Below are positions 55,875-63,860 of a DNA stretch of 64,000 nucleotides, piece by piece. Positions within the stretch are counted from its first letter, which is position 1. Each line of letters starts with the position of its first letter. A model generated the notes under the pieces. That model worked only from the letters and a program-made list of their open reading frames with translations, had not been told where the DNA came from and did not search any database. Source of the DNA: a bacterium (GTDB lineage: Bacteria > Electryoneota > RPQS01 > DYHQ01); the NCBI GenBank assembly GCA_030622545.1, contig JAUXGA010000005.1, positions 99,474 through 163,473 on the forward strand, written 5' to 3'. The translations under genes were made by a program, and so were the position numbers.

Positions 55875-58800
55875 ATGAAGTTTCGAGTGATTCTTTTTGG
55901 TTTGCTGATGATGGGATTGGTATGCGCGACGTGGGGCGCTTGGGTGGAAGTAACTTCCCCAATCGCTGATCAAGTGCCGGTGGTGGAAGTACGCAATCTA
56001 TCCGAGAATACGTGGCAGATGGAGGTTTCGATTCCCGGTGTAACGCACGAAGCATTTTCTCAGGAAGGAAGCACATTTGACCGAGTCAGTTTGCCGATGG
56101 AAATGATGGTAGGCGCCGAAGGAGAAGCCGAATTGCCTGTGGTTTCGCGCATGATTGCGCTGCGCTTAAATGGCAATCCGGACATTGAGATTGTCAGCGA
56201 AAACTGGGTAGAACTGGACGGCACCTACGAGCTGGCACCGGATATGGAAAACGAGCGCGCTTCGGAGCTTGCGGGCGTTTATGCTCAGCGCGATGACTAT
56301 CTCCCCGAAGCTTCCTTCGTGGTGACGCCGCGCCAGATTATGGGCGGAGTTTCGCTGGCCGTTGTTCAAGTGCGCGCCGCGAAATACAATCCGATCCAGA
56401 GAAAGATCATGGTATTACAGAATGCCGAGATTCTCGTCCATGAAACCGGCACACCCATAAGCTACGACCGGCCGATTACGGAAACGACCGCAAAGATTAT
56501 AAAAGCGATCGTCCCGAATTGGGAAGATGTGCTTCTTAATGTGGACATCGTCAAGGGATCCTATCTATATATTATCTCCAGCAAGAATAGTCTTGAGGAT
56601 GAAGCCGAAGAACTTATCACGTGGCGCAAACGCAAGGGCTATACGGTCGAACTCGCGGACACAATTGATATTGGCTCGACATCGTATGCCGATATTAAGA
56701 CTTTCATTCTGGGTCGCTACAATAGCGCCGATCCACCGTTGGAATATGTCTGTCTTCTTGGCGATGAATCCGGTCCTTATCCGGTTCCTTATCATTATGT
56801 ATCGGGAAGTTATGGAGCGGGAGATTGGTTTTATTCATGCCTCGAAGGCTCAGATGTCTTACCAGATGTTAATATAGGGCGGTTGTGCTTCGATTCCCCT
56901 GATGAACTGACATGGCTTGTTAGAAAAACTTGCGACTATGAGAAAGATCCGGCTCCCCCTACGGGCGGCAGCGCCATCCGAAACTGGTATAAGGGAGCTG
57001 GCTGTATTGCAGGTGATCCCTGGGGTTCAGGTGGACTTTCAATCATTCAAACCGTGCGTTGGAATCGCGAAAGGATGCTTGAAGCAGGTTATATCAGTTC
57101 CAGTATTGATACGTTTTACCACCCAGATGGTGTTGATGAAGGTGATATAACCTATTCTTTCAATGCAGGTTCATCACTAATTTGTTACCGCGGCGGCTAT
57201 CATATGCTCTATTACGACGAGGACGACATCATCAATCAAAACAACGAAATGCGCTTGCCTTTCATTGTGACGATTTGTTGTGCGACGAACAATTTCAACT
57301 ATGATTCAGGTCGGGAAACTATATGTGAACTCCTTCTCAAAGCTGGCTCTGTGGAGGAGCCAAAAGGAGCCATCGGCGCGATTGGAATGGCAACAGCTGG
57401 CACACATACGCGCTTTAATAACATCCTCATGGGCGGAGTTTTTCAAGGCTTGTTGCGGGAAGGCCTTCATACAATGGGCGGCTCCCTGACTCGTTCAAAA
57501 GTTGAGCTTGCCATCAATTATCCGGTAGATCCCTATGATTATGTAGAAGATTTCTGCCATTGGGAGTCTCTTTTAGGTGATCCGGCGGTGGACATTTTCA
57601 CGGATACCCCCGAGCAGTTGTACGTGGATAATCCGAGCACCGTTCCTATAGGAACGAACACCTTGACGCTGACAGTGACCGGAGAGAGTGCTCAGCCCAT
57701 CGAAGGCGCTTATGTGAATCTGGTCAAGGGCACGGAAGTTTTCGTCGGGGATTGGACGGATGCAAGCGGTCAGGTCGTCTTGAATTTCGAAACAACCGGA
57801 GAGGATTCTCTTTACGTCACAGCGACCAAGCACAATTGTCGCCCGGCGATTAATTCGACATGGGTCACATCGAGCTCGCGTTATGTGTCACCGGCCTCCT
57901 CCGTTGTACCAATCGATGATGATATGACTGGCGAGAGTTCCGGAGATGATGACGGATTGGCCAATCCGGGTGAGACCATCGAAGTCAACTTGTCTTTGAA
58001 AAACTGGGGTACATCAACAGCGAATGGAGTTGAGGCAACGCTCAGCATCACGGATCCGTTTGTGGCAAGCATTAGTGACGGCTATGAAGACCACGGTACT
58101 ATCAACGCGGGAGCCACCGATAATCCCCCGGATGATTTCGATTTTACTCTTGCGAGCTATGCGCCCGATGGTTATGAATTACAGTTCGATTTAACCGTGA
58201 CTGATGATGTCCCGAACACGTGGATAAGTTCTATGGTCGTAACGGTTTCAAATGCGGATTTCGAGTATGCAAGCCACTTGTTGGAAGGCGATGGTGTCCT
58301 TTATCCGGGCGAAAGCGAGCAACGGCTTCAATTGACAGTTGATAATATCGGAACGCGCTTGAGCGAAGCAGGAACTATCGGCTATTTACGCTCGGGAAAT
58401 CCCGCTGTAACGATTATCGACAGTTCTGGTACGTTTGCGGAAGGCACACCCGGCGGTCAATGCACCACCACGGAACACTTTCATATAACGGCGACCATGA
58501 ATGCATTCCCCGGCGAAATTATTCCGCTAACCTGCATCATTCCACAAGACAATGGCTTTGCGGATACGGTTCTCTTTACTCTGCCTATCGGCAGTATCGC
58601 TTCGACGGATCCGACGCCGCCGGACTCACATGGTTACTGGGCGTTTGACAATACCGACGTGGCGTACGCCAAACACCCGACCTATAGCTGGATTGAGATT
58701 GATCCCAGTCTTGGTGGATCAGGTAGCTCGCTCAATATCACCGACAATGCAGACGAAGATGACGAAACGAAAGCGATAGAACTACCCTTCACCTTTAGAT

Positions 58801-60554
58801 ACTATGGACAAGATTTCGATTCCATTTCTGTCTGTTCGAATGGTTGGCTTGCAATGGGAGCTGATCAAGTAGTACATACGACGTTCCGCAATTGGAATAT
58901 CCCGGGAGCTTTGGGTCCTTCAGGAATGATTGCGCCTTTCTGGGATGATCTACAAACCTCAGATCCAAGCTCCTCGCCGGGTATTAATCCGCCGAACATT
59001 CAGAATGTCGGCCCTTCTCGGGATGTAAGAACGGATGATTTTGCTGATTCATACACCGAGGAACTCCTTGATCGTATCCAGGACTATAAGCATCGAGGTT
59101 TATACGATGCCGAGCTTTGGAATGAGTACTTAAGGTTAACATCCTCAGGCGATAAGCCGCCGCAAGGGCATCTTGACCAAGGAGGTGAAGACTGCGCTAA
59201 CGCGACCGTTGTCGGTGCTCTGCCCTACTCGGATAGTGGAACCATGGGGGCTTCGGACGACTGCACTGATCGACCGTACAGAGATGTCTTCTATGTATTC
59301 ACAGCTCCGTCGGCGGGGGGGTATACTTTCGATATGTGCAACAGCAATGGCGATACATATCTGAGAATCTGGACAGACGGCACTTGTTGTTCCGGAGCGT
59401 CTGTTACGGCAGATGACGAGTGTGGTGATTTTGATCCAACGATAACTGTCTCATTAGCTGCAAGCCAGGTCGTTTACATCGAGTGTGGCTATTATTATTC
59501 TTATGTAGCAGCGAGCGCTTACAACTTCAACGTTAGTGAACTTGGGCCCGGCAGTGACTGTGGCTCATCCATCGGAGTCACACTTCCAGCAGAGTTGCCT
59601 TACTCAGACATTGGTCAGACAACTTGCGGCAGAGTCGATGATTACGAAAGCACTTGTCTTGACATCTACGATGGTGGCGAGGATATTATCTACGAGTTGA
59701 CCGTAACGTCGCAGTGTACGGTTGACATCACTCTTTACCCAAATGCGTCTTATACCGGCATCTGTATCGATGATGAATGCCCCCCGGGCAGTTCTTGTAT
59801 GGATTATTCCACCAGTTCCGGTTCTTCCGCGCACGGCTTATCTGGTGTCATACTTGCCCCGGGATCCTATTACGTCATGGTCGACACCTGGCCAACTCCG
59901 GATTGCATTCCCGACTTTGATCTATTCATTGACTATGGAGTACCGTCGCGGGCGCCGGGCATCTATTCGTATCATGATGCGACGAACCATCGGTTCATCA
60001 TCGAATGGACGGGTGTTTATAAGTATGGAGGCATTAATCCTCAAGAAACTTTCGAATGTATCCTCTATGAACCGGGTTATCCAAGCACACCTACCGGAGA
60101 CGGGGAGATTCTCTTCCAATATTTAGGTATAATCAATACCAGTGATGTCTCGACATCGAATGATTATGCAACCGTGGGTATTGAAAACCTAACGGAGACC
60201 GACGGCGTGCTCTTCAACTATTGGAATCAAGCCGGTCCCGGTGCCGCATCTATGACCAGTGGACGAGCAATTCTCTTCACCACGCAGAAAGCTCCTCCCG
60301 CAGAGCCGAAAGCGCCGGAGAACTTGACAGCAATTCGCGCCGGAAATGACATCGAGCTTCAATGGAATGAAGTGGATGAAGACATCTACGGCAATCCGAT
60401 TACGGTAACCGGCTACAAAATTTACCGCGATACAACACCGGAATTCACGCCGGATGTGGGGAACTATCAAGGTACGACATCAAACCTGTATTATACTGAC
60501 ACAGGAGCAGCAGCAGATGACAAATATTTCTATGTCGTACAAGCTATCCTGTAG
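55875..60554 (+). CDS. secreted gingipain-family (C25) cysteine peptidase, multi-domain
   Basis: 1559 residues. Signal peptide (WG-AW), propeptide-like region (about 20-215), then the C25 domain with YLYIISSKN, PDVNIGRL, the His of CYRGGYHMLYY (about 441) and Cys of TICCATNNF (about 467). Ig-like and beta modules follow (about 575-910). The lectin-like domain shared with the subtilase (HGYWAFDN...FWDDL) is interrupted after about residue 1030 by roughly 330 residues that include two cysteine-rich PPC-like units (CANATVVGALPYSDSG). It then resumes at RAPGIYSYHDATNHRFIIEW. It ends in an FN3 unit, without a sorting domain. It may be surface bound by another means or truncated. Confidence 0.87.
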   Translation: MKFRVILFGLLMMGLVCATWGAWVEVTSPIADQVPVVEVRNLSENTWQMEVSIPGVTHEAFSQEGSTFDRVSLPMEMMVGAEGEAELPVVSRMIALRLNGNPDIEIVSENWVELDGTYELAPDMENERASELAGVYAQRDDYLPEASFVVTPRQIMGGVSLAVVQVRAAKYNPIQRKIMVLQNAEILVHETGTPISYDRPITETTAKIIKAIVPNWEDVLLNVDIVKGSYLYIISSKNSLEDEAEELITWRKRKGYTVELADTIDIGSTSYADIKTFILGRYNSADPPLEYVCLLGDESGPYPVPYHYVSGSYGAGDWFYSCLEGSDVLPDVNIGRLCFDSPDELTWLVRKTCDYEKDPAPPTGGSAIRNWYKGAGCIAGDPWGSGGLSIIQTVRWNRERMLEAGYISSSIDTFYHPDGVDEGDITYSFNAGSSLICYRGGYHMLYYDEDDIINQNNEMRLPFIVTICCATNNFNYDSGRETICELLLKAGSVEEPKGAIGAIGMATAGTHTRFNNILMGGVFQGLLREGLHTMGGSLTRSKVELAINYPVDPYDYVEDFCHWESLLGDPAVDIFTDTPEQLYVDNPSTVPIGTNTLTLTVTGESAQPIEGAYVNLVKGTEVFVGDWTDASGQVVLNFETTGEDSLYVTATKHNCRPAINSTWVTSSSRYVSPASSVVPIDDDMTGESSGDDDGLANPGETIEVNLSLKNWGTSTANGVEATLSITDPFVASISDGYEDHGTINAGATDNPPDDFDFTLASYAPDGYELQFDLTVTDDVPNTWISSMVVTVSNADFEYASHLLEGDGVLYPGESEQRLQLTVDNIGTRLSEAGTIGYLRSGNPAVTIIDSSGTFAEGTPGGQCTTTEHFHITATMNAFPGEIIPLTCIIPQDNGFADTVLFTLPIGSIASTDPTPPDSHGYWAFDNTDVAYAKHPTYSWIEIDPSLGGSGSSLNITDNADEDDETKAIELPFTFRYYGQDFDSISVCSNGWLAMGADQVVHTTFRNWNIPGALGPSGMIAPFWDDLQTSDPSSSPGINPPNIQNVGPSRDVRTDDFADSYTEELLDRIQDYKHRGLYDAELWNEYLRLTSSGDKPPQGHLDQGGEDCANATVVGALPYSDSGTMGASDDCTDRPYRDVFYVFTAPSAGGYTFDMCNSNGDTYLRIWTDGTCCSGASVTADDECGDFDPTITVSLAASQVVYIECGYYYSYVAASAYNFNVSELGPGSDCGSSIGVTLPAELPYSDIGQTTCGRVDDYESTCLDIYDGGEDIIYELTVTSQCTVDITLYPNASYTGICIDDECPPGSSCMDYSTSSGSSAHGLSGVILAPGSYYVMVDTWPTPDCIPDFDLFIDYGVPSRAPGIYSYHDATNHRFIIEWTGVYKYGGINPQETFECILYEPGYPSTPTGDGEILFQYLGIINTSDVSTSNDYATVGIENLTETDGVLFNYWNQAGPGAASMTSGRAILFTTQKAPPAEPKAPENLTAIRAGNDIELQWNEVDEDIYGNPITVTGYKIYRDTTPEFTPDVGNYQGTTSNLYYTDTGAAADDKYFYVVQAIL

Positions 60555-60598
60555 AGGAACAATTCGCCTGAAGGATTATCTCGTTTAGGGCTGACAAG

Positions 60599-60635
60599 AA
60601 AACCCCGACTTCTTCAATAGGAGTTGGGGTTTTTA
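60599..60635 (+). terminator. intrinsic terminator of the C25 gene
   Basis: AAACCCC-ACT pairs with AGT-GGGGTTT (about 60600-60632), followed by T-rich sequence. Confidence 0.88.
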
Positions 60636-60667
60636 TCTATGAGATAGCCCGTGGGTATAGAAAAAAA

Positions 60668-60738
60668 GGCAGGCAGAGCCAGCCTGTAGGATTTTTATTC
60701 CATCTCCCATTTTATCCTACGGGCTGGCTCTGCCTGCC
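60668..60738. repeat. 71-bp hairpin element, GCCAGCC family, copy 2
   Basis: Twenty-five-base arms (60668-60692 and 60714-60738) pair with a single G-T; they read GGCAGGCAGAGCCAGCC then TGTAGGAT. Loop of 21 bases, T rich. Same plan as 17377-17444. Confidence 0.82.
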
Positions 60739-60770
60739 CGACATCAGACAGCAATTAAGGAAATGACAAT

Positions 60771-60800
60771 AAAAAAGCCGCCTTTCAGAAAAGCGGCTTA
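60771..60800 (-). terminator. terminator of the rpsR-rpmB-rpmG operon
   Basis: AAGCCGC / GCGGCTT (60775-60781 and 60793-60799), with T6 following on the minus strand. Confidence 0.88.
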
Positions 60801-60827
60801 TAAAAAAAATTTTGAAACAGAAAAAGC

Positions 60828-61013
60828 CTAACGGATTTCTTTGTGAACCGTATGCCGTCTCAGAAAGGGATTGTATTTTTTAATTTCCAGACGTTCCGGA
60901 TGGTTACGCCGGTTTTTCGTGGTCGCATAACGTGAAGGCGGCACACCTAATTTGCGCGCTTCGGTGCATTCGAGCGTAATTTTAATGCGTCCTTCTTTTG
61001 CCTTTTTCGCCAT
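60828..61013 (-). CDS. rpmG: 50S ribosomal protein L33
   Basis: 61 residues, ending in the usual [21 protein letters not shown] and [26 protein letters not shown] place it with Bacteroidetes/Chlorobi L33. The zinc-binding cysteine pairs of the other L33 form are missing. Last gene of the operon, 12 bp after rpmB. Confidence 0.96.
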   Translation of the reverse strand: MAKKAKEGRIKITLECTEARKLGVPPSRYATTKNRRNHPERLEIKKYNPFLRRHTVHKEIR

Positions 61014-61025
61014 CGGTCAGACTCC

Positions 61026-61244
61026 TTAAGGTTTTGGCCGCAGCTTGGCGGGCAAACCGTTTTTGTCAATGGTTTTAATCGCACGAGTACTCAGTCGCAA
61101 CCGAACCCATTGGCCGCTGATCGGATCAAAGATTCGCTTGGTTTGAAGATTCGGCAACTGCCATTTTCGTGTTCGATTGTTGGCGTGGGAAACGTTATTC
61201 GCTTTGTGGCGACGTGTTCCCAACATGGCGCATCGCTTGGCCAT
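61026..61244 (-). CDS. rpmB: 50S ribosomal protein L28
   Basis: 72 residues: MAKRCAMLGTRRHKANNVSHANN is the conserved opening, followed by NLQTKRIFD and LRLSTRAIKTIDKNGL. A single cysteine, so the zinc-free form. Starts 14 bp after the rpsR stop; AGGAG lies upstream. Confidence 0.96.
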   Translation of the reverse strand: MAKRCAMLGTRRHKANNVSHANNRTRKWQLPNLQTKRIFDPISGQWVRLRLSTRAIKTIDKNGLPAKLRPKP

Positions 61245-61258
61245 TATCGCACTCCTGA

Positions 61259-61498
61259 TTAGTACGTGTCCGCGTCGGTTGTATAGGGAAGCAAGGCCAA
61301 ATGGCGGGCGCGCTTGACGGCCTGCGTCACCTGACGTTGTTGTGAAGTATTGAGCCTTGTAATGCGCCTCGGAAGTATCTTGCCCTGCGGACTGATGAAG
61401 CGCTGCATCAGCTTCAAATCCTTATAGTCCACAAAATCGATGTTGTGCTCATCCAGATAAGACGGCTTGCGTTGGTACGATGATGTTCGAAGGCGCAT
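61259..61498 (-). CDS. rpsR: 30S ribosomal protein S18
   Basis: 79 residues: DFVDYKDLKLMQRFISPQGKILPRRITRLNTSQQRQVTQAVKRARHLALLPY is the S18 core. No cysteine. First gene of the operon. Here rpsR is grouped with L28 and L33, not with rpsF and rplI as in many bacteria. Confidence 0.96.
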   Translation of the reverse strand: MRLRTSSYQRKPSYLDEHNIDFVDYKDLKLMQRFISPQGKILPRRITRLNTSQQRQVTQAVKRARHLALLPYTTDADTY

Positions 61499-61560
61499 GA
61501 GCTTTGAATTTCCTTATGCTTGGGCGTTCGCGTATGGAACTGTCTCGAATTCAAGCCTTT

Positions 61561-61589
61561 AATATAAAAATAATTCCCGAATAAGTCAA
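61561..61589 (-). promoter_or_regulatory. promoter of rpsR-rpmB-rpmG
   Basis: On the minus strand: TTGACT (61589-61584), 17 bp, TATATT (61566-61561). Confidence 0.85.
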
Positions 61590-61837
61590 GACCTCTTTCT
61601 CATTATCAAGCAGATTTGTCCTGTTCCCCAAATTCCCGTCAGCATGTCCTCTTTACTCTTTATATATTCCTCTAAAGCAAGAGGGGTGCCAACAAACAGA
61701 TTGCTGATGATTTCACAATATGGTCATGGATGTGCTTGTCTTTCTATGACTTCCCGTTCGAAAACGCAACCATAACATTATCAATAGTATGAGTTTATTA
61801 TGTTGTTATTTATAGGGATAGAAAGATGAAAAAGCGC

Positions 61838-61866
61838 TTGACAATCTTGGATGAGTCTTTTATATT
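61838..61866 (+). promoter_or_regulatory. strong promoter reading into a non-coding region
   Basis: TTGACA (61838-61843), 17 bp, TATATT (61861-61866): the best promoter match in the window, yet no start codon with a ribosome site follows for 400 bases. Confidence 0.8.
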
Positions 61867-61872
61867 AGGCTT

Positions 61873-62120
61873 GCGTTTGTGACCACAATATCCTGTGGAT
61901 ATGTAATTTAACCCTCAAATCTATCATAGTTCGCTTCAAAGATTTTCACTAGATTACCTCATTAGAAAGGCATTTTGAGGCGAACGGTTTTATAATTATA
62001 GAGCAAGGGCGACTCAGTGTTTGAAGCTGCGAGTCGCCCTAAGCAAATATGTGGGCCCGCCATGGTGGGGGTTCGGTCTTAAAAACGAGAGCTCGCGGGT
62101 TCAATTCCCGCCGGGTCCAC
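61873..62120 (+). ncRNA. candidate structured non-coding transcript
   Basis: From the predicted start behind the 61838 promoter. Holds ATATCC/GGATAT (61888-61902), a 12-pair long-range stem GTTCGCTTCAAA with TTTGAGGCGAAC (61929-61940, 61974-61985, one T-G), a perfect 10-pair stem AGGGCGACTC / GAGTCGCCCT (62006-62015, 62031-62040), and the tRNA-like segment at its end. I do not recognise it as tmRNA, 6S, RNase P or SRP RNA. With the sequence to 61499 it fills an 800-bp gene-free gap. Confidence 0.4.
62053..62119 (+). pseudogene. shrunken tRNA-Leu(UAA)-like sequence
   Basis: 67 bases. Acceptor GGGCCCG pairs with CGGGTCC, discriminator A; T-arm GCGGG/CCCGC with TTCAATT loop is intact. An anticodon loop CTTAAAA (UAA) is flanked by CGGT and a 3' side that lacks one C. 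The D-arm is largely missing after ATGGTGG, and a small GAG-AG-CTC variable arm remains. A normal tRNA-Leu has about 85 bases, so this is probably a decayed or processed copy. Confidence 0.55.
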
Positions 62121-62257
62121 TTGCTGTTTAGCAATATAGTGAATGGTCAAAACTTTGTCAAGAAAAATTTGAAAATATTCGGTCTTATATTGCAGACAAT
62201 CCTGAATGCGCGTGTTGCATAATATGGAATGTCCTATGTTAAGGTAGGAGAATTCTC

Positions 62258-62286
62258 TTGACATTTGGGGTGAATATTCGTATATT
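62258..62286 (+). promoter_or_regulatory. promoter of the transposase remnant
   Basis: TTGACA (62258-62263), 17 bp, TATATT (62281-62286), 26 bp before the ATG at 62313. Confidence 0.8.
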
Positions 62287-62312
62287 GTATCTACCATAAA
62301 ACAGGACAAATC

Positions 62313-62834
62313 ATGAACGTCGTATCTATATTCAAGAGTTTTCCAACCCAAGAAGACTGTCTAACTCATTTAGAGTCAGTTCGTTGGCCTAATGGAGCCA
62401 CTTGCCCGTACTGCAAGTCAAAGAGCGTTTCTCCTACTCCAAAAGAGAAGAGGCATCACTGCAATAACTGCAATACCTCCTTCTCCGTGACAGTCGGGAC
62501 TATCTTCCATCACACCCACCTACCTCTCCAAAAGTGGTTTCTCGCCGTCGCGTTGATCTTGAACGCCCGCAATGGTATATCTTCCCGGCAATTATCTCTT
62601 GATCTTAAAGTTAATAAAAACACGGCTTGGAGAATTTCTATGCAGATTAGGAAAGCTATGCATGAACATTGGCAACGCGACCTCCTCACCGGAATTGTCG
62701 AAATAGTAGATGATATTTATGTATGTGGTAAACCCTGTAAAAGCCAATCCAAACGATAGCAACACAAACGCGGGCGCGGGACTAAGAAAACTCCGCTTGT
62801 TTTTATATTATTCAACCAATCAATCGACAAATAG
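62313..62834 (+). pseudogene. IS1595-family transposase, N-terminal remnant
   Basis: The zinc ribbon CPYCKSKS...HHCNNCNTSFSVTVGTIFHHT and the following helix region (LPLQKWFLAVALILNARNGISSRQLSLDLKV) are the ISXO2/IS1595 N-terminal half. The DDE core starts with VEIVDDIYVCGKP, where the family has VDETYVGG. A TAG at 62757-62759 interrupts it, after which KRGRGTKKTPLV still matches the family before a second stop at 62832. The rest of the catalytic domain is absent, so it cannot transpose. I could not identify terminal inverted repeats. Confidence 0.85.
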
Positions 62835-62851
62835 TTAGAAGAGGCCCCAAA

Positions 62852-63739
62852 ATGGAGAACGAAATCAAAGAATATACGACAACAAATTTTGTCGGTGTTA
62901 TAGAGGTTGCTGGGGTTGAAATACCCTGCGCTGTTCTATATCCAACATCGGACAATCCGAAAAGAGTTATCGTTCAGCGTGAATTAGTTCACCTATTAAC
63001 TGGAACGAGAAAAGGAGGTTTCGAGAGATATTTAAAGCCAAAAAATCTGAAACCCTATCTACCCAAAAAGTTCAAGAATAAACCTCTTTCCGAGAGTGTT
63101 CTCACGTTTCGATATAAGGGAAGATTAGCCCAAGCCTTTGAAGGTGCCGATATTATAGACTTATGTCAAATGTATTTGCGCGCAAGGCTTGATGGCAAAT
63201 TATTAGATACGCAAATATCAATTGCCCGAAAGGCCGAGGCTATAATTTCGGCTTTCGCAAAAACTGGCATAACAGCCGTTATTGACGAAGCAACAAACTA
63301 TCAAGAGGTCAGAGATAGAAAAGCACTTCAAAAGATGCTGGACAAATATCTGCTTGCAGATTATGCTAAATGGGCAAAGCGTTTTCCGGATGAATTCTAT
63401 GAGCAAATGTTTCGACTCAAGGGTTGGCAATGGCCGGGGATGAAAGTTAATCGTCCAAGCATTGTTGGAAAATATACTAATGACCTTGTATATGAACGGT
63501 TGGCACCCGGTATCCTTGAGGAACTCAGGAGAAGAAATCCGCCCGATGAAAAAGGACAGCGAAAATCTAAACTTCATCAATGGCTAACACCGAATATAGG
63601 TCATCCTGCCCTTCAAAGGCATCTTGCCATGCTAATTGGTTTCGAGCGAGCCTCTGCAAACTGGGGAGCATTTTACCGATTAGTCCAAAGAGCTTTGCCT
63701 AAACAAAATGAGCAAATACCATTGGCAATCGAAGAGTAA
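62852..63739 (+). CDS. P63C-domain protein
   Basis: 295 residues. The N-terminal part (VEIPCAVLYPTSDNPKRVIVQRELVHLLTG) and the C-terminal P63C domain (about residues 170-280: LLADYAKWAKRFPDEFYEQMFRLKGW, then the GKYTNDLVYERLAPGILEELRRRNP and HQWLTPNIGHPALQRHLAMLIG blocks) match a family found in phages, plasmids and genomic islands. Function unknown. It follows the transposase remnant by 17 bp. Codon use is more AT-rich than the chromosome to the left. Confidence 0.82.
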   Translation: MENEIKEYTTTNFVGVIEVAGVEIPCAVLYPTSDNPKRVIVQRELVHLLTGTRKGGFERYLKPKNLKPYLPKKFKNKPLSESVLTFRYKGRLAQAFEGADIIDLCQMYLRARLDGKLLDTQISIARKAEAIISAFAKTGITAVIDEATNYQEVRDRKALQKMLDKYLLADYAKWAKRFPDEFYEQMFRLKGWQWPGMKVNRPSIVGKYTNDLVYERLAPGILEELRRRNPPDEKGQRKSKLHQWLTPNIGHPALQRHLAMLIGFERASANWGAFYRLVQRALPKQNEQIPLAIEE

Positions 63740-63860
63740 AACCGCATTATTTTAGAATTTAAGGGTGCCGCTTGGCTACAGTAAGTAAGGCATTCATTGA
63801 AATATAAATATTACCCATGAATGGCATAGGCCAAAACTCAACCAAAGAAAGGAGTAAGTT

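Noticed and set aside
61770..61792. Zur-like box upstream of the ribosomal protein operon
   Set aside because: The partial symmetry CATA...TATG is weak and lies about 180 bp outside the promoter.
61873..62040. 6S RNA
   Set aside because: Stems are separate and short; the single long hairpin with a central bubble is not there.
61873..62120. tmRNA gene
   Set aside because: The 3' end resembles the tmRNA T-arm, but no 5' GGATTCGAC segment, tag reading frame or expected 350-400 base length is found.
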